Shown in pieces: positions 54,266 to 64,000 of a stretch of DNA of 64,000 bases. This stretch comes from Affinundibacterium flavidum (GTDB lineage Bacteria > Pseudomonadota > Gammaproteobacteria > Burkholderiales > Burkholderiaceae_D), in assembly GCF_014284175.1 (NCBI RefSeq), contig NZ_JACOGA010000023.1, positions 1-64,000 on the forward strand, in the 5' to 3' direction. The translations under genes were made by a program, and so were the position numbers. The notes under the pieces were generated by a model. It was not told where the DNA came from. It worked only from the letters and a program-made list of their open reading frames with translations, and made no database searches. Each line of letters opens with the position of its first letter. Within the stretch, counting starts at the first letter, position 1.

Positions 54266-55528
54266 ATGAAAAAACGCCTCAATCTGACGACTTACATCAT
54301 TCTCGGACTTTTACTGGGCATCATCGCCGGCTATTTTGTCAATACGAACATGGCAAAACCCGGTGATTTTGCTGACACGATGTCCCTAGTAACGACGATG
54401 TTTTTGCGCCTGATTAAGATGATCATTGCGCCGCTGGTATTTTCTACCTTGGTGGTTGGTATCGCCAAAATGGGGGATGTCAATGAAGTGGGGCGGGTCG
54501 GCGGTAAGGCCTTAGCGTGGTTCATTATTGCTTCTTTGATTTCACTGACCTTGGGCTTAATCATGGTCAACTTCTTCCGTCCAGGTGACGCGATGCATGC
54601 CATGTTGCCTGCAGCAGATGCGGTGTCAGGAATTACCACCACCAATTTGAGTATGAAAGAGTTCATCACGCATTTGGTTCCATCGTCAATTGTGGATGGT
54701 ATGGCGAAAAATGAAATTTTGCAGATTGTCGTCTTCTCTATTTTCTTCGGTACCGCTGCTGCGGCAGTTGGTGAACGTAGTAAGGTTGTGGTCGAGGCAA
54801 TTGATGGTGTGGCGCATATCATGTTGAAGTTGACAGGCTATGTAATGAATTTCGCACCGGTGGCGGTATTTGCAGCAGTGTCGGGTGTTGTGGCTAAGAG
54901 CGGTTTGGCGGTGCTGGGAACTTACGGCGTGTTTATGGCAGAGTTCTATTTCTCGATTCTGTGTTTGTGGCTGGTATTAATCTTTATTGGTTATTTGTTC
55001 CTGAAAAACAGAGTGATTGGCTTGTTGCGTGAATTGCGTATGCCAACTTTGTTGGCGTTCTCTACGGCTTCGTCTGAAGCTGCTTTTCCTAAGACTTTGG
55101 AAGGCTTAGAGCGCTTTGGTGTGAAAAACCGTATCGCATCTTTTGTCTTGCCTTTAGGTTATTCATTTAATCTCGATGGTTCCATGATGTATTGCACTTT
55201 CGCGACTGTATTTATCGCCCAGGCTTACGGCATAGAATTGTCTTTAGGTACGCAAATCACCATGATGTTGATTTTGATGCTGACTTCAAAAGGTATGGCT
55301 GGCGTGCCACGTGCTTCTCTCGTGGTGATCGCAGCAACGCTGGCGCAGTTCAATATCCCAGAAGCAGGTCTGTTGATGTTGCTTGGTGTCGATCATTTCC
55401 TGGATATGGCACGTTCCGCGACTAATGTGATTGGTAATGGACTGGCAACCGCCGTGGTGGCTAAGTGGGAAGGTGAACTTGGCGAGCATATTGAAGGCGA
55501 TATTGCCGAGCAAAAACTGCCCGAATAA
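54266..55528 (+). CDS. Dicarboxylate/amino acid:cation symporter
   Basis: 420 residues, DAACS family (like GltP or DctA). Eight membrane segments plus re-entrant loops. The substrate and ion site shows in FSTASSEAAFPKTLEGLERF (about 267-286) and SFNLDGSMMYCTF (about 304-316). The C-terminal MLLGVDHFLDMARSATNVIG (about 372-391) is the signature of the family. It should import glutamate or C4-dicarboxylates with protons or sodium. The gene stands alone, with a tandem repeat in its leader and a terminator at 55570. Confidence 0.94.
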   Translation: MKKRLNLTTYIILGLLLGIIAGYFVNTNMAKPGDFADTMSLVTTMFLRLIKMIIAPLVFSTLVVGIAKMGDVNEVGRVGGKALAWFIIASLISLTLGLIMVNFFRPGDAMHAMLPAADAVSGITTTNLSMKEFITHLVPSSIVDGMAKNEILQIVVFSIFFGTAAAAVGERSKVVVEAIDGVAHIMLKLTGYVMNFAPVAVFAAVSGVVAKSGLAVLGTYGVFMAEFYFSILCLWLVLIFIGYLFLKNRVIGLLRELRMPTLLAFSTASSEAAFPKTLEGLERFGVKNRIASFVLPLGYSFNLDGSMMYCTFATVFIAQAYGIELSLGTQITMMLILMLTSKGMAGVPRASLVVIAATLAQFNIPEAGLLMLLGVDHFLDMARSATNVIGNGLATAVVAKWEGELGEHIEGDIAEQKLPE

Positions 55529-55569
55529 GCTAATTTTCGAGGAATTTTTTCCCATTAGCCTTGTCCAAG

Positions 55570-55604
55570 AAACGCTGAACTCTGCAAAGATTCAGCGTTT
55601 TTTT
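55570..55604 (+). terminator. Intrinsic terminator after the symporter
   Basis: AAACGCTGAA pairs with TTCAGCGTTT and is followed by T residues. Confidence 0.85.
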
Positions 55605-55636
55605 ATTGACCATCTTACCCGATGAGGGAAACAACA

Positions 55637-58042
55637 ATGAGAACGAACAAGCATGGTGCGCTGTTAATGCTGGCAGCGGGGGTATTTTCTATAGGTTTCA
55701 TGCCTATAGCGCAGGCTCAAGTAAGTGATAAATTGAGCATGGAACAAATCATGGCGCATACCGATTGGATGGGTATTGCACCGGAGTGGGCTTATTTTAG
55801 CCAAGATGGTAAAAATGTTTATTTCCAGCGCAAAGCGGTGGGATCTGAAATTCGAGATTTGTACAAAGTATCTGTATCCGGCGGCAACGCACAAAAACTC
55901 AGTGCTGCCGAAGTCGTGGTGGCAGATGGTGAACAGAGATTCATCAGTCCTGATCGACATTACACCGTGTGGCTACGTAATGGCAATTTGTTTGTGATCA
56001 ATGATGGTAAACGCCAGCAATTTACCCGTACCGGCGAGTTAAGTGGCTTGCTTGGTTTTGTCGGTAATGAACAAATTGCCTTGCGAAATGACGGCAAAGT
56101 AAGCTTGCTGAACTTGCGTACTGGGGAACAAAGTCTATTAGCGAATATTAAGAATGACGATGATCCACTGAACAAAAAAGACAGCCCAGATTATCTGACA
56201 GCACAGCAAACGCGCCTGTTCGACATCATCAAAAAGCGTGAAACTGACAAGAAAGAAGCAGAAGCCTTACAAAGAGAATTGAACAGCCAAGCTGCGAGCG
56301 CACCGCTGCCTGTGTATTTGGGCAAAGGACGTGAATTCCGTAGCTTTAGTGTTTCGCCCGACGGTAAATTTGTTTTTGTGAGCACAGCATTGCCACGTAA
56401 AGATGGTCGCGGTGACAAAATGCCTCACTATGTGAGTAGTGATGGTTACGTCAAAATCGAAGATGTCCGCAGCAAGGTTGGCACAGCAGCTGAGAGCAAT
56501 GAACAACTGTATGTCATCGAGGTTGGTACTGGTAAAGCACATCAGTTAAATCTCGATAAATTAGCTGGAATTAATGAAGATCCATTATTGGCATTAAAAA
56601 CAGAAGCCGCAAAACGCTTGGGCAAGGCAGCGCCTAAAGCGGCGATACCGCGCGCTGTCTATGTGAATTTCCGTGGCGTGCGTTGGAGTCAGAGTGGGCA
56701 ACAATTAGCGCTCAGTTTATTGAGTGCAGATAATAAAGATCGCTGGATTGTAAAGGTCGATTTGCAGCAATCAGAAAAAAACAATTGGCAGCTAGCACAT
56801 CGATTAACGGATCAGGCCTGGGTCAACGATGGTAGTTTCAATGAATTTGGCTGGAGCCCGGATGGCAAGGCTTTGTGGTATTTATCGGAAGAGAGCGGCT
56901 ATAGTCAGCTATACGTACAACGTGATGCGCAAACTCGCGCTTTGACCAACGGAAAGTTTGAAGTCAATAACGTGCAATTAACACGTGATGGCAAATGGTT
57001 CTATTACCGCGCCAACAAAAAGCATCCGGGTATGCATGAAGTGTATCGGGTTGCAGCTGACGGGCAGCGTGATGAAGCCTTGACCGATATGAATGGCGGT
57101 ATGGAGTATGAACTGTCGCCAAATGAGGATAAGTTATTGTTGACGCATTCGACTACGATTCGTCAGCCAGACTTATTTGTGCAAGCCGCTACACCGGGTG
57201 CTAAGGCGACACGTCTGACCGATTCTGCATCTAAAGAATTCGCACAAATTAATTGGATTAAGCCAGAGATCATTGCCGTACCGTCCAAGCATGGCGCTGC
57301 ACCGATTTATTCCAGAGTTTATCGCGACAATAAGACTCAGGCGGGAGAACGTAAACCCGCAGTCTTATTCGTACATGGTGCAGGCTATTTGCAGGCTGCA
57401 CATCATGGCTGGTCGAATTATTTCCGTGAAATGATGTTTCATAATCTCTTGGTACAACAAGGCTATGTCGTGATCGATATGGATTACCGTGCTTCAGCCG
57501 GCTATGGACGCGACTGGCGCACTGCAATCTATCAGCGTATGGGCACTCCAGAATTGGAAGACTATGAAGATGGTATTGACTGGCTGGTCGATAATGCGAA
57601 TGTCGATCGTCAACGCATAGGAATCTACGGTGGCTCCTACGGTGGATTTATGACGTTCATGGCGATGTTCAAATCCGATAAATTTGCTGCTGGCGCTGCC
57701 TTGCGTCCGGTTGCTGATTGGGCGCATTATAACCATGGCTATACATCGAATATATTGAATACACCAGATGTTGATCCCGATGCTTACGCACGCAGTTCGC
57801 CTATAGAATTTGCCGCCGGATTGAAACGTCCGCTGCTAATTTGCTCCGGTATTCTGGATGACAATGTGTTCTTTCAAGACAGTGTGCGTATGGTGCAAAA
57901 ATTAATCGAATTGAAAAATCCGAATTTTGAATTAGCCGTGTATCCGATCGAATCGCATGGTTTCCGTGAACCAGAAAGTTGGTTGGATGAATATCGTCGG
58001 ATTTACAAATTGATGGAGCGGGAAGTCAAAAGACGCCAATAA
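55637..58042 (+). CDS. Secreted S9 family peptidase (prolyl oligopeptidase type)
   Basis: About 801 residues from the ATG at 55637 (GAGGG upstream). A signal peptide ends near IAQAQV. The first 550 residues are a beta-propeller with PD40-like strands (for example SVSPDGKFVFVSTA, FGWSPDGKALWYLSEES). The C-terminal 250 are an alpha/beta hydrolase with catalytic S667 in YGGSYGGFM, D741 or D742 in GILDDNV, and H774 in IESHGF. It should cut short peptides after proline or similar, in the periplasm or outside. A palindrome at 58072-58091 follows. Confidence 0.93.
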   Translation: MRTNKHGALLMLAAGVFSIGFMPIAQAQVSDKLSMEQIMAHTDWMGIAPEWAYFSQDGKNVYFQRKAVGSEIRDLYKVSVSGGNAQKLSAAEVVVADGEQRFISPDRHYTVWLRNGNLFVINDGKRQQFTRTGELSGLLGFVGNEQIALRNDGKVSLLNLRTGEQSLLANIKNDDDPLNKKDSPDYLTAQQTRLFDIIKKRETDKKEAEALQRELNSQAASAPLPVYLGKGREFRSFSVSPDGKFVFVSTALPRKDGRGDKMPHYVSSDGYVKIEDVRSKVGTAAESNEQLYVIEVGTGKAHQLNLDKLAGINEDPLLALKTEAAKRLGKAAPKAAIPRAVYVNFRGVRWSQSGQQLALSLLSADNKDRWIVKVDLQQSEKNNWQLAHRLTDQAWVNDGSFNEFGWSPDGKALWYLSEESGYSQLYVQRDAQTRALTNGKFEVNNVQLTRDGKWFYYRANKKHPGMHEVYRVAADGQRDEALTDMNGGMEYELSPNEDKLLLTHSTTIRQPDLFVQAATPGAKATRLTDSASKEFAQINWIKPEIIAVPSKHGAAPIYSRVYRDNKTQAGERKPAVLFVHGAGYLQAAHHGWSNYFREMMFHNLLVQQGYVVIDMDYRASAGYGRDWRTAIYQRMGTPELEDYEDGIDWLVDNANVDRQRIGIYGGSYGGFMTFMAMFKSDKFAAGAALRPVADWAHYNHGYTSNILNTPDVDPDAYARSSPIEFAAGLKRPLLICSGILDDNVFFQDSVRMVQKLIELKNPNFELAVYPIESHGFREPESWLDEYRRIYKLMEREVKRRQ

Positions 58043-58071
58043 TTGAAATAAGCGGCACCCTGAAAAAATAA

Positions 58072-58091
58072 AGGCAGAGAATTCTCTGCCT
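58072..58091. terminator. 20-bp perfect palindrome, terminator-like
   Basis: AGGCAGAGAATTCTCTGCCT lies 30 bp after the S9 stop codon. It forms a tight hairpin; the run of T after it is weak. Confidence 0.5.
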
Positions 58092-58126
58092 ATGTTATTT
58101 CTAAGTAATGGATTAATTGTTTGACT

Positions 58127-58165
58127 TAATTATTCGTCGTAATTATTCGTCGTAATTACTCGTTG
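58127..58165. repeat. Three 13-bp tandem repeats
   Basis: TAATTATTCGTCG twice, then TAATTACTCGTTG. They end five bases before the stop codon of the gene at 58170, so they form its immediate 3' untranslated sequence. Confidence 0.7.
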
Positions 58166-58169
58166 GAAT

Positions 58170-58715
58170 TTAGTTTAATAAATGTGCGGGGACGCTCATT
58201 TCATCCGCTTTGGGTAAGTTGAGTTGTAGATCCCAACCTGACGCTTTTTCGGCATCAATTAATAATTTACAAAATCCGTGAATGAGAGAAGTTTCTAATT
58301 TCAAATCGATGGTGCCATTTTGTTGCGTGACGAATTGTATCCATAATGGCGCGTTTGGCTGAAGATGAAATTTGATCGTCTCTAATAGTAATGGGCGCTC
58401 GCCATGCAAAGACTTGCGATTTTCAGCCTCATAGGCCTTATTAAAGTTGCCGTTCTCTTGAATCGAGTTCACCGCTTGCTGATGTTCCATATTCACCAAT
58501 TCGTCGCTGGCAAAAGCTGTTTCGGGGCGATTTAAGCGCATGTGTGCAGCGATGGCTTCCATCAAAGTTGGCCACAGTCTTTGCAACATACGGCGAGTAA
58601 AAAATAACTGTATTTCTTGTTTTTTTTGTTCTGCATCTTTGACCGAAAAGCCAATTCTGAGCAAGATACGATCTTCATTGAGTAGATAGGTTAAATTAAG
58701 TTGTTCTAAATGCAT
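58170..58715 (-). CDS. Unknown soluble protein
   Basis: 181 residues, family not recognised. No signal or membrane segment. It begins MHLEQLNLTYLLNEDRILLR, alternates charged helices and strands, and has a patch FFTRRMLQRLWPTLMEAIAA (about 38-57) that looks helical. It is divergent from clpB with a 117-bp gap and convergent with the S9 gene. The reading frame is continuous and has normal amino acid composition, so it is probably a real gene. Confidence 0.65.
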   Translation of the reverse strand: MHLEQLNLTYLLNEDRILLRIGFSVKDAEQKKQEIQLFFTRRMLQRLWPTLMEAIAAHMRLNRPETAFASDELVNMEHQQAVNSIQENGNFNKAYEAENRKSLHGERPLLLETIKFHLQPNAPLWIQFVTQQNGTIDLKLETSLIHGFCKLLIDAEKASGWDLQLNLPKADEMSVPAHLLN

Positions 58716-58764
58716 AAGATATTGATGTAGCGCAAAGCGCGTTGAGATTTTCGTTGTAGGTGTT

Positions 58765-58792
58765 CTTGAAAACTAGTTTTAGCGCCTAATCT
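58765..58792 (+). promoter_or_regulatory. Heat-shock (sigma32-type) promoter of clpB
   Basis: CTTGAAA (58765-58771), 13 bp, then CCTAATCT (58785-58792), close to the CTTGAAA / CCCCATNT consensus. The ATG lies about 40 bp downstream. Confidence 0.6.
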
Positions 58793-58832
58793 ACTAGCCA
58801 ATCAATCATGGTATCCGTTTCAAGGAGGCATT

Positions 58833-61436
<2,604 letters not shown>

Positions 61437-61474
61437 AACACTGGCAGGGTGATATTTGACGCGGCTAAGAAAGC

Positions 61475-61497
61475 ACGCGAAGAGTAAATCTTCGCGT
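61475..61497 (+). terminator. Hairpin after clpB
   Basis: ACGCGAAGA pairs with TCTTCGCGT around a GTAAA loop. There is no T-run, so its role as a terminator is uncertain. Confidence 0.45.
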
Positions 61498-61508
61498 CAG
61501 CGACTGGC

Positions 61509-62381
61509 TTATTTAGAAAAAATTTTATCGAGGTCGCCATTTTTCCTCGCAGTTAAAATGACTTGATTGATTTTTTCTAAGATCGTTTTATCCATTTTCT
61601 TGCTAATGGCGAAATAGTTGTAAACCTTGGCCAAAGGTTTATTGGCTTTGCAAAAGAGGGGAACTTTTGGATTGCTATCAGCTTGTTTGGAAGTCGCCAG
61701 AGACAGGTTCTTACGCTCGAGTTCCGCATCTAACTCGCGCACCGATGTTTCATAGAAAATGAAAGCATCCATACGTTTTTGTGCCAACTTCAGGAACATG
61801 CCATTGACATCTGTGATCGAGTAATCGACCTTGAAAATAGTATTGATTCCTTGATCAAATTCATTACTGACACTTGATCCCGTATGCATAGAGATTATTT
61901 TTCCTTTCAGATCTTGAATCTCACTAAACTGAAAGCTTTTGTCGCAACGCATAACGAGCCAAATGGTGTCTGCAAAAATCGGTTCTGAGAATAGGAATTG
62001 GCGTTCTCGTTCTTTGGTTTTGTAGATGCCAAATAAAATCCCTTCGCCACGCTCGGTCGCTTCCATCGCACGTGCCCATGGATATTGAGTGTAGGAGAAA
62101 CGCAGCTTTAATTGTTCTTCGAGATAATTAAAAAAGGTGGTGAAGACAGGATTGATTTCGATTTTTGGTTTGTCTGGAGAGATCTGCCCACTCATCAAAA
62201 TATTGGTACGAGGATCAATTTTTGCCATCTTGTTGGTAGGCGCTTGATCCTTGTTGGTGGCATGTTGTTTTGCTGCTGATGAAGTTGAATCTGGCATGCA
62301 AAAACCATACTGACCTGTTAATAGCAATAGCAGGAAAATACCTAAGCGGTGTAAGGCCCAAGAATAAGCTTCGATGAACAT
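61509..62381 (-). CDS. Periplasmic solute-binding-like protein (family 3 type)
   Basis: 290 residues. A hydrophobic N-terminus (about 12-28) probably acts as signal. The mature part has the family 3 pattern: YPWARAMEATERGEGILFGI (about 100-119), FSEPIFADTIWLVM and LKGKIISMHTGSSVSNEFD (about 160-178), where the last block lines the ligand cleft. There are no transporter genes nearby, as with the similar protein at 12471. Such stand-alone proteins may sense rather than import; the ligand is unknown. It is convergent with clpB. Confidence 0.75.
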   Translation of the reverse strand: MFIEAYSWALHRLGIFLLLLLTGQYGFCMPDSTSSAAKQHATNKDQAPTNKMAKIDPRTNILMSGQISPDKPKIEINPVFTTFFNYLEEQLKLRFSYTQYPWARAMEATERGEGILFGIYKTKERERQFLFSEPIFADTIWLVMRCDKSFQFSEIQDLKGKIISMHTGSSVSNEFDQGINTIFKVDYSITDVNGMFLKLAQKRMDAFIFYETSVRELDAELERKNLSLATSKQADSNPKVPLFCKANKPLAKVYNYFAISKKMDKTILEKINQVILTARKNGDLDKIFSK

Positions 62382-62615
62382 TGGTGCTTAATTTGAATTA
62401 TTATTTATAAAGTTTTGAAAATGCTCTAGGCAAGATCGGTCACCAGGCTATTTTTATTCATTCTATAGATAGTGTATGAGTCCGTATGACTTGGCAAGGA
62501 TGGTTTGCAGTTTGTCGCGAATAAGCCTAATTCAAGACCTTGTTTTCTTGGGTTGTTGCAAGTTAGTATTGATTGGTTGGAGTTACTTTATACGGACTAA
62601 TTTACGGGGATGTTT

Positions 62616-63179
62616 ATGTCTGATTTATCACAGCCAGTGCTGCCAAATTTACAAGTTGCGCCGAGCACGCTGGAGCAAATTCCACAATTGAATCAGATGA
62701 TTGTGCAGTCCGCGCGGGAGTTGAGTCGCGGTTATTACACCGAACAAGAAGCAGAATCGGCGATCAAATATGTATTTGGAGTCGACACCGCTTTAGTCAA
62801 TGACGGCAGCTATTTTACGGCGATGCTCGATGGTCGATTAGCAGGCTGTGGGGGTTGGAGTCGCCGACGTACGTTATATGGCGGAGATCAAAGGCCGATG
62901 GGCGCGGACGAATTTTTAGATCCAGCCTGCGATCCAGCTAGAATCCGTGCTTTCTTTATCGCGCCGGAGGCTGCGCGGCGAGGCGTGGGTAAAGCCTTGT
63001 TTGAGGCTTGTAAGCAAGCTGCACTTGCCCACGGTTATCAAAGCCTGGAATTAATGGCCACTCTGCCGGGAGTACCGTTTTATAAAGTGTTGGGCTTTGA
63101 AAAAGTGGAAGATGTGGCCGACACTTTGCCCGACGGCGTGACGATACGGTTTGAGCGCATGCGTTTGAAAATTGCATAG
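62616..63179 (+). CDS. GNAT family N-acetyltransferase
   Basis: About 187 residues from the ATG at 62616, which has ACGGGG at a workable distance; the ATG at 62610 sits on that site. The acetyl-CoA loop is in IAPEAARRGVGKALFEACKQ (about 112-131), preceded by AGCGGWSRRRTLYGG and followed by LGFEKVED. The substrate cannot be read from sequence. It lies between two minus-strand genes, alone on its strand. Confidence 0.85.
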   Translation: MSDLSQPVLPNLQVAPSTLEQIPQLNQMIVQSARELSRGYYTEQEAESAIKYVFGVDTALVNDGSYFTAMLDGRLAGCGGWSRRRTLYGGDQRPMGADEFLDPACDPARIRAFFIAPEAARRGVGKALFEACKQAALAHGYQSLELMATLPGVPFYKVLGFEKVEDVADTLPDGVTIRFERMRLKIA

Positions 63180-63184
63180 CGCTG

Positions 63185-64000
63185 TTATGCGGTTAAATTA
63201 TGTTTGACACCGACGTGCTTGCGAATTTTGTCAATCACAAGTAGCAAGCAAATCAAACCAAGCCCCGAACAAAGTGCATAAAACCAAGGTGGCGGCAAAC
63301 GTTGATATTGACCTTTTGCTTGCCAAGTTTTGCCATTGTCTTCAGACATGAACATGGCATTATGCTCGCCGACTGCCCAAGCTTGTTTTTCGTTACTGCT
63401 GTAGCGTACCGTGTTTAAGCGTGAGGTGGTTGGCAAAGGATATTCTCGCCAATGCTCACTACCATCTTCGCTGGCGATTATCGTCCCAGGAGTACGACTG
63501 ACGGCAATTCCACGTTGAGCATCTCCTGACAGATTCAGCCACATGATTGGATAAAATTTGCCCCAAGCATACTTAGTCCATTTTTTTTCATCCTCGCTCA
63601 AAACCTCTACATTACTGAATTGAAATTCTTTATGTGGTGAAGCAAATTCAGGGTGCTGTTGTCTGTCCATACGTTCACCCTTTTCATATAACTGGCAGAA
63701 ATGACTGGATTGCCAATCATACTGCTTCCTCAAATCAACCGTATCTCCACCAATCTCATACTCATATCCCACTGAACAGAATCCTTGAGCGCTATGATCC
63801 TGAGACAGATTTTCATCAGTAGACGTTCGCTGTGTTTCCTTCCAGGTTTTACCATAATCAAGGCTCGAAAATATACGCTTATCATCGTGAATTACGATCT
63901 GCTGACTGTCCTTTGTCATTAAAAAACCATTGGCTTGAAATGGTGAGAAGAAGAGTTCTTCTTGTTCTGTTTTTGGAGGCGACTGTGGTGAGAATCGCTG
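63185..64000 (-). CDS. BNR/Asp-box repeat protein, 5' end cut by window
   Basis: The frame stays open to the right edge (about 271 codons visible; an internal Met at 63919 is not the start). Asp-box motifs SSLDYGKTW and MSEDNGKTWQ mark a sialidase-like or YCF48-like beta-propeller. Near the C-terminus FYALCSGLGLICLLLVIDKI is a membrane segment followed by a short basic tail, so most of the protein is probably outside the inner membrane. No catalytic residues can be judged without the missing part. Confidence 0.7.
   Translation of the reverse strand, partial: QRFSPQSPPKTEQEELFFSPFQANGFLMTKDSQQIVIHDDKRIFSSLDYGKTWKETQRTSTDENLSQDHSAQGFCSVGYEYEIGGDTVDLRKQYDWQSSHFCQLYEKGERMDRQQHPEFASPHKEFQFSNVEVLSEDEKKWTKYAWGKFYPIMWLNLSGDAQRGIAVSRTPGTIIASEDGSEHWREYPLPTTSRLNTVRYSSNEKQAWAVGEHNAMFMSEDNGKTWQAKGQYQRLPPPWFYALCSGLGLICLLLVIDKIRKHVGVKHNLTA

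Overview
The window looks like an ordinary chromosomal segment of a Gram-negative betaproteobacterium, most likely Burkholderiales/Oxalobacteraceae and perhaps Undibacterium-like. The lineage is inferred from recognised families (DUF3579, DUF2322, HutD), from the icd / csp / clpS-clpA neighbourhood and from the moderate GC content judged by eye. No database search was possible. No rRNA, tRNA, CRISPR array, prophage or complete insertion sequence was seen.

Layout. 1-4.4 kb: repeat-rich edge, then ileS and ribF on the minus strand. 4.7-8.9 kb: two divergent lipoproteins, one a beta-propeller protein with a C-terminal CxxCH heme motif and the other a PQQ-like propeller. 9.0-12.2 kb: a nested-palindrome MITE-like element, then an HD-GYP protein facing a MASE1-GGDEF protein. 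12.4-21.2 kb: a binding protein, DUF2322, a small Ala-rich exported protein, an amidohydrolase, a tightly coupled lemA/TPM operon, a YhcH-family protein, an NhaD-type antiporter and DUF3579. 21.6-31 kb: M28 peptidase, a 1.1 kb gap with a degraded gene fragment, a large TonB-dependent receptor, a membrane-anchored metzincin-like protease followed by an HTH regulator, and a PlpD-like patatin/beta-barrel protein.

31-37.4 kb: histidine utilisation cluster, hutC divergent from hutU-hutH-hutD-hutI, with a perfect HutC-type operator in the divergent gap and palindromic repeats in two of the internal gaps. hutG and hutF are not seen. 37.6-39.7 kb: a receiver protein followed directly by an Hpt-REC-REC-GGDEF protein whose first receiver lacks the phosphoacceptor Asp. 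39.8-44.4 kb: parC and parE (topoisomerase IV), separated by repeats. 44.6-48.3 kb: VWA protein, two acetyltransferase/housekeeping genes, rpsT, DUF192 and rluE. 48.5-53.9 kb: icd, a small membrane protein, a cold-shock gene, clpS-clpA. 54.2-64 kb: a dicarboxylate symporter, an S9 peptidase, an unknown protein, clpB with a sigma32-like promoter, a second binding protein, a GNAT enzyme and a BNR-repeat gene cut by the right edge.

Together the genes suggest a heterotroph that degrades peptides and amino acids (M28, S9, histidine pathway, dicarboxylate uptake), takes up large substrates through TonB, and uses cyclic di-GMP signalling. The least-explained material is the intergenic DNA: at least four dispersed palindromic repeat families, several with two or three copies in this window, plus the compound element at 9023-9308. 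The protease/HTH pair, the CxxCH lipoprotein and the pseudo-receiver protein are the protein-level items most worth a second look. No clearly new multi-gene system could be demonstrated.
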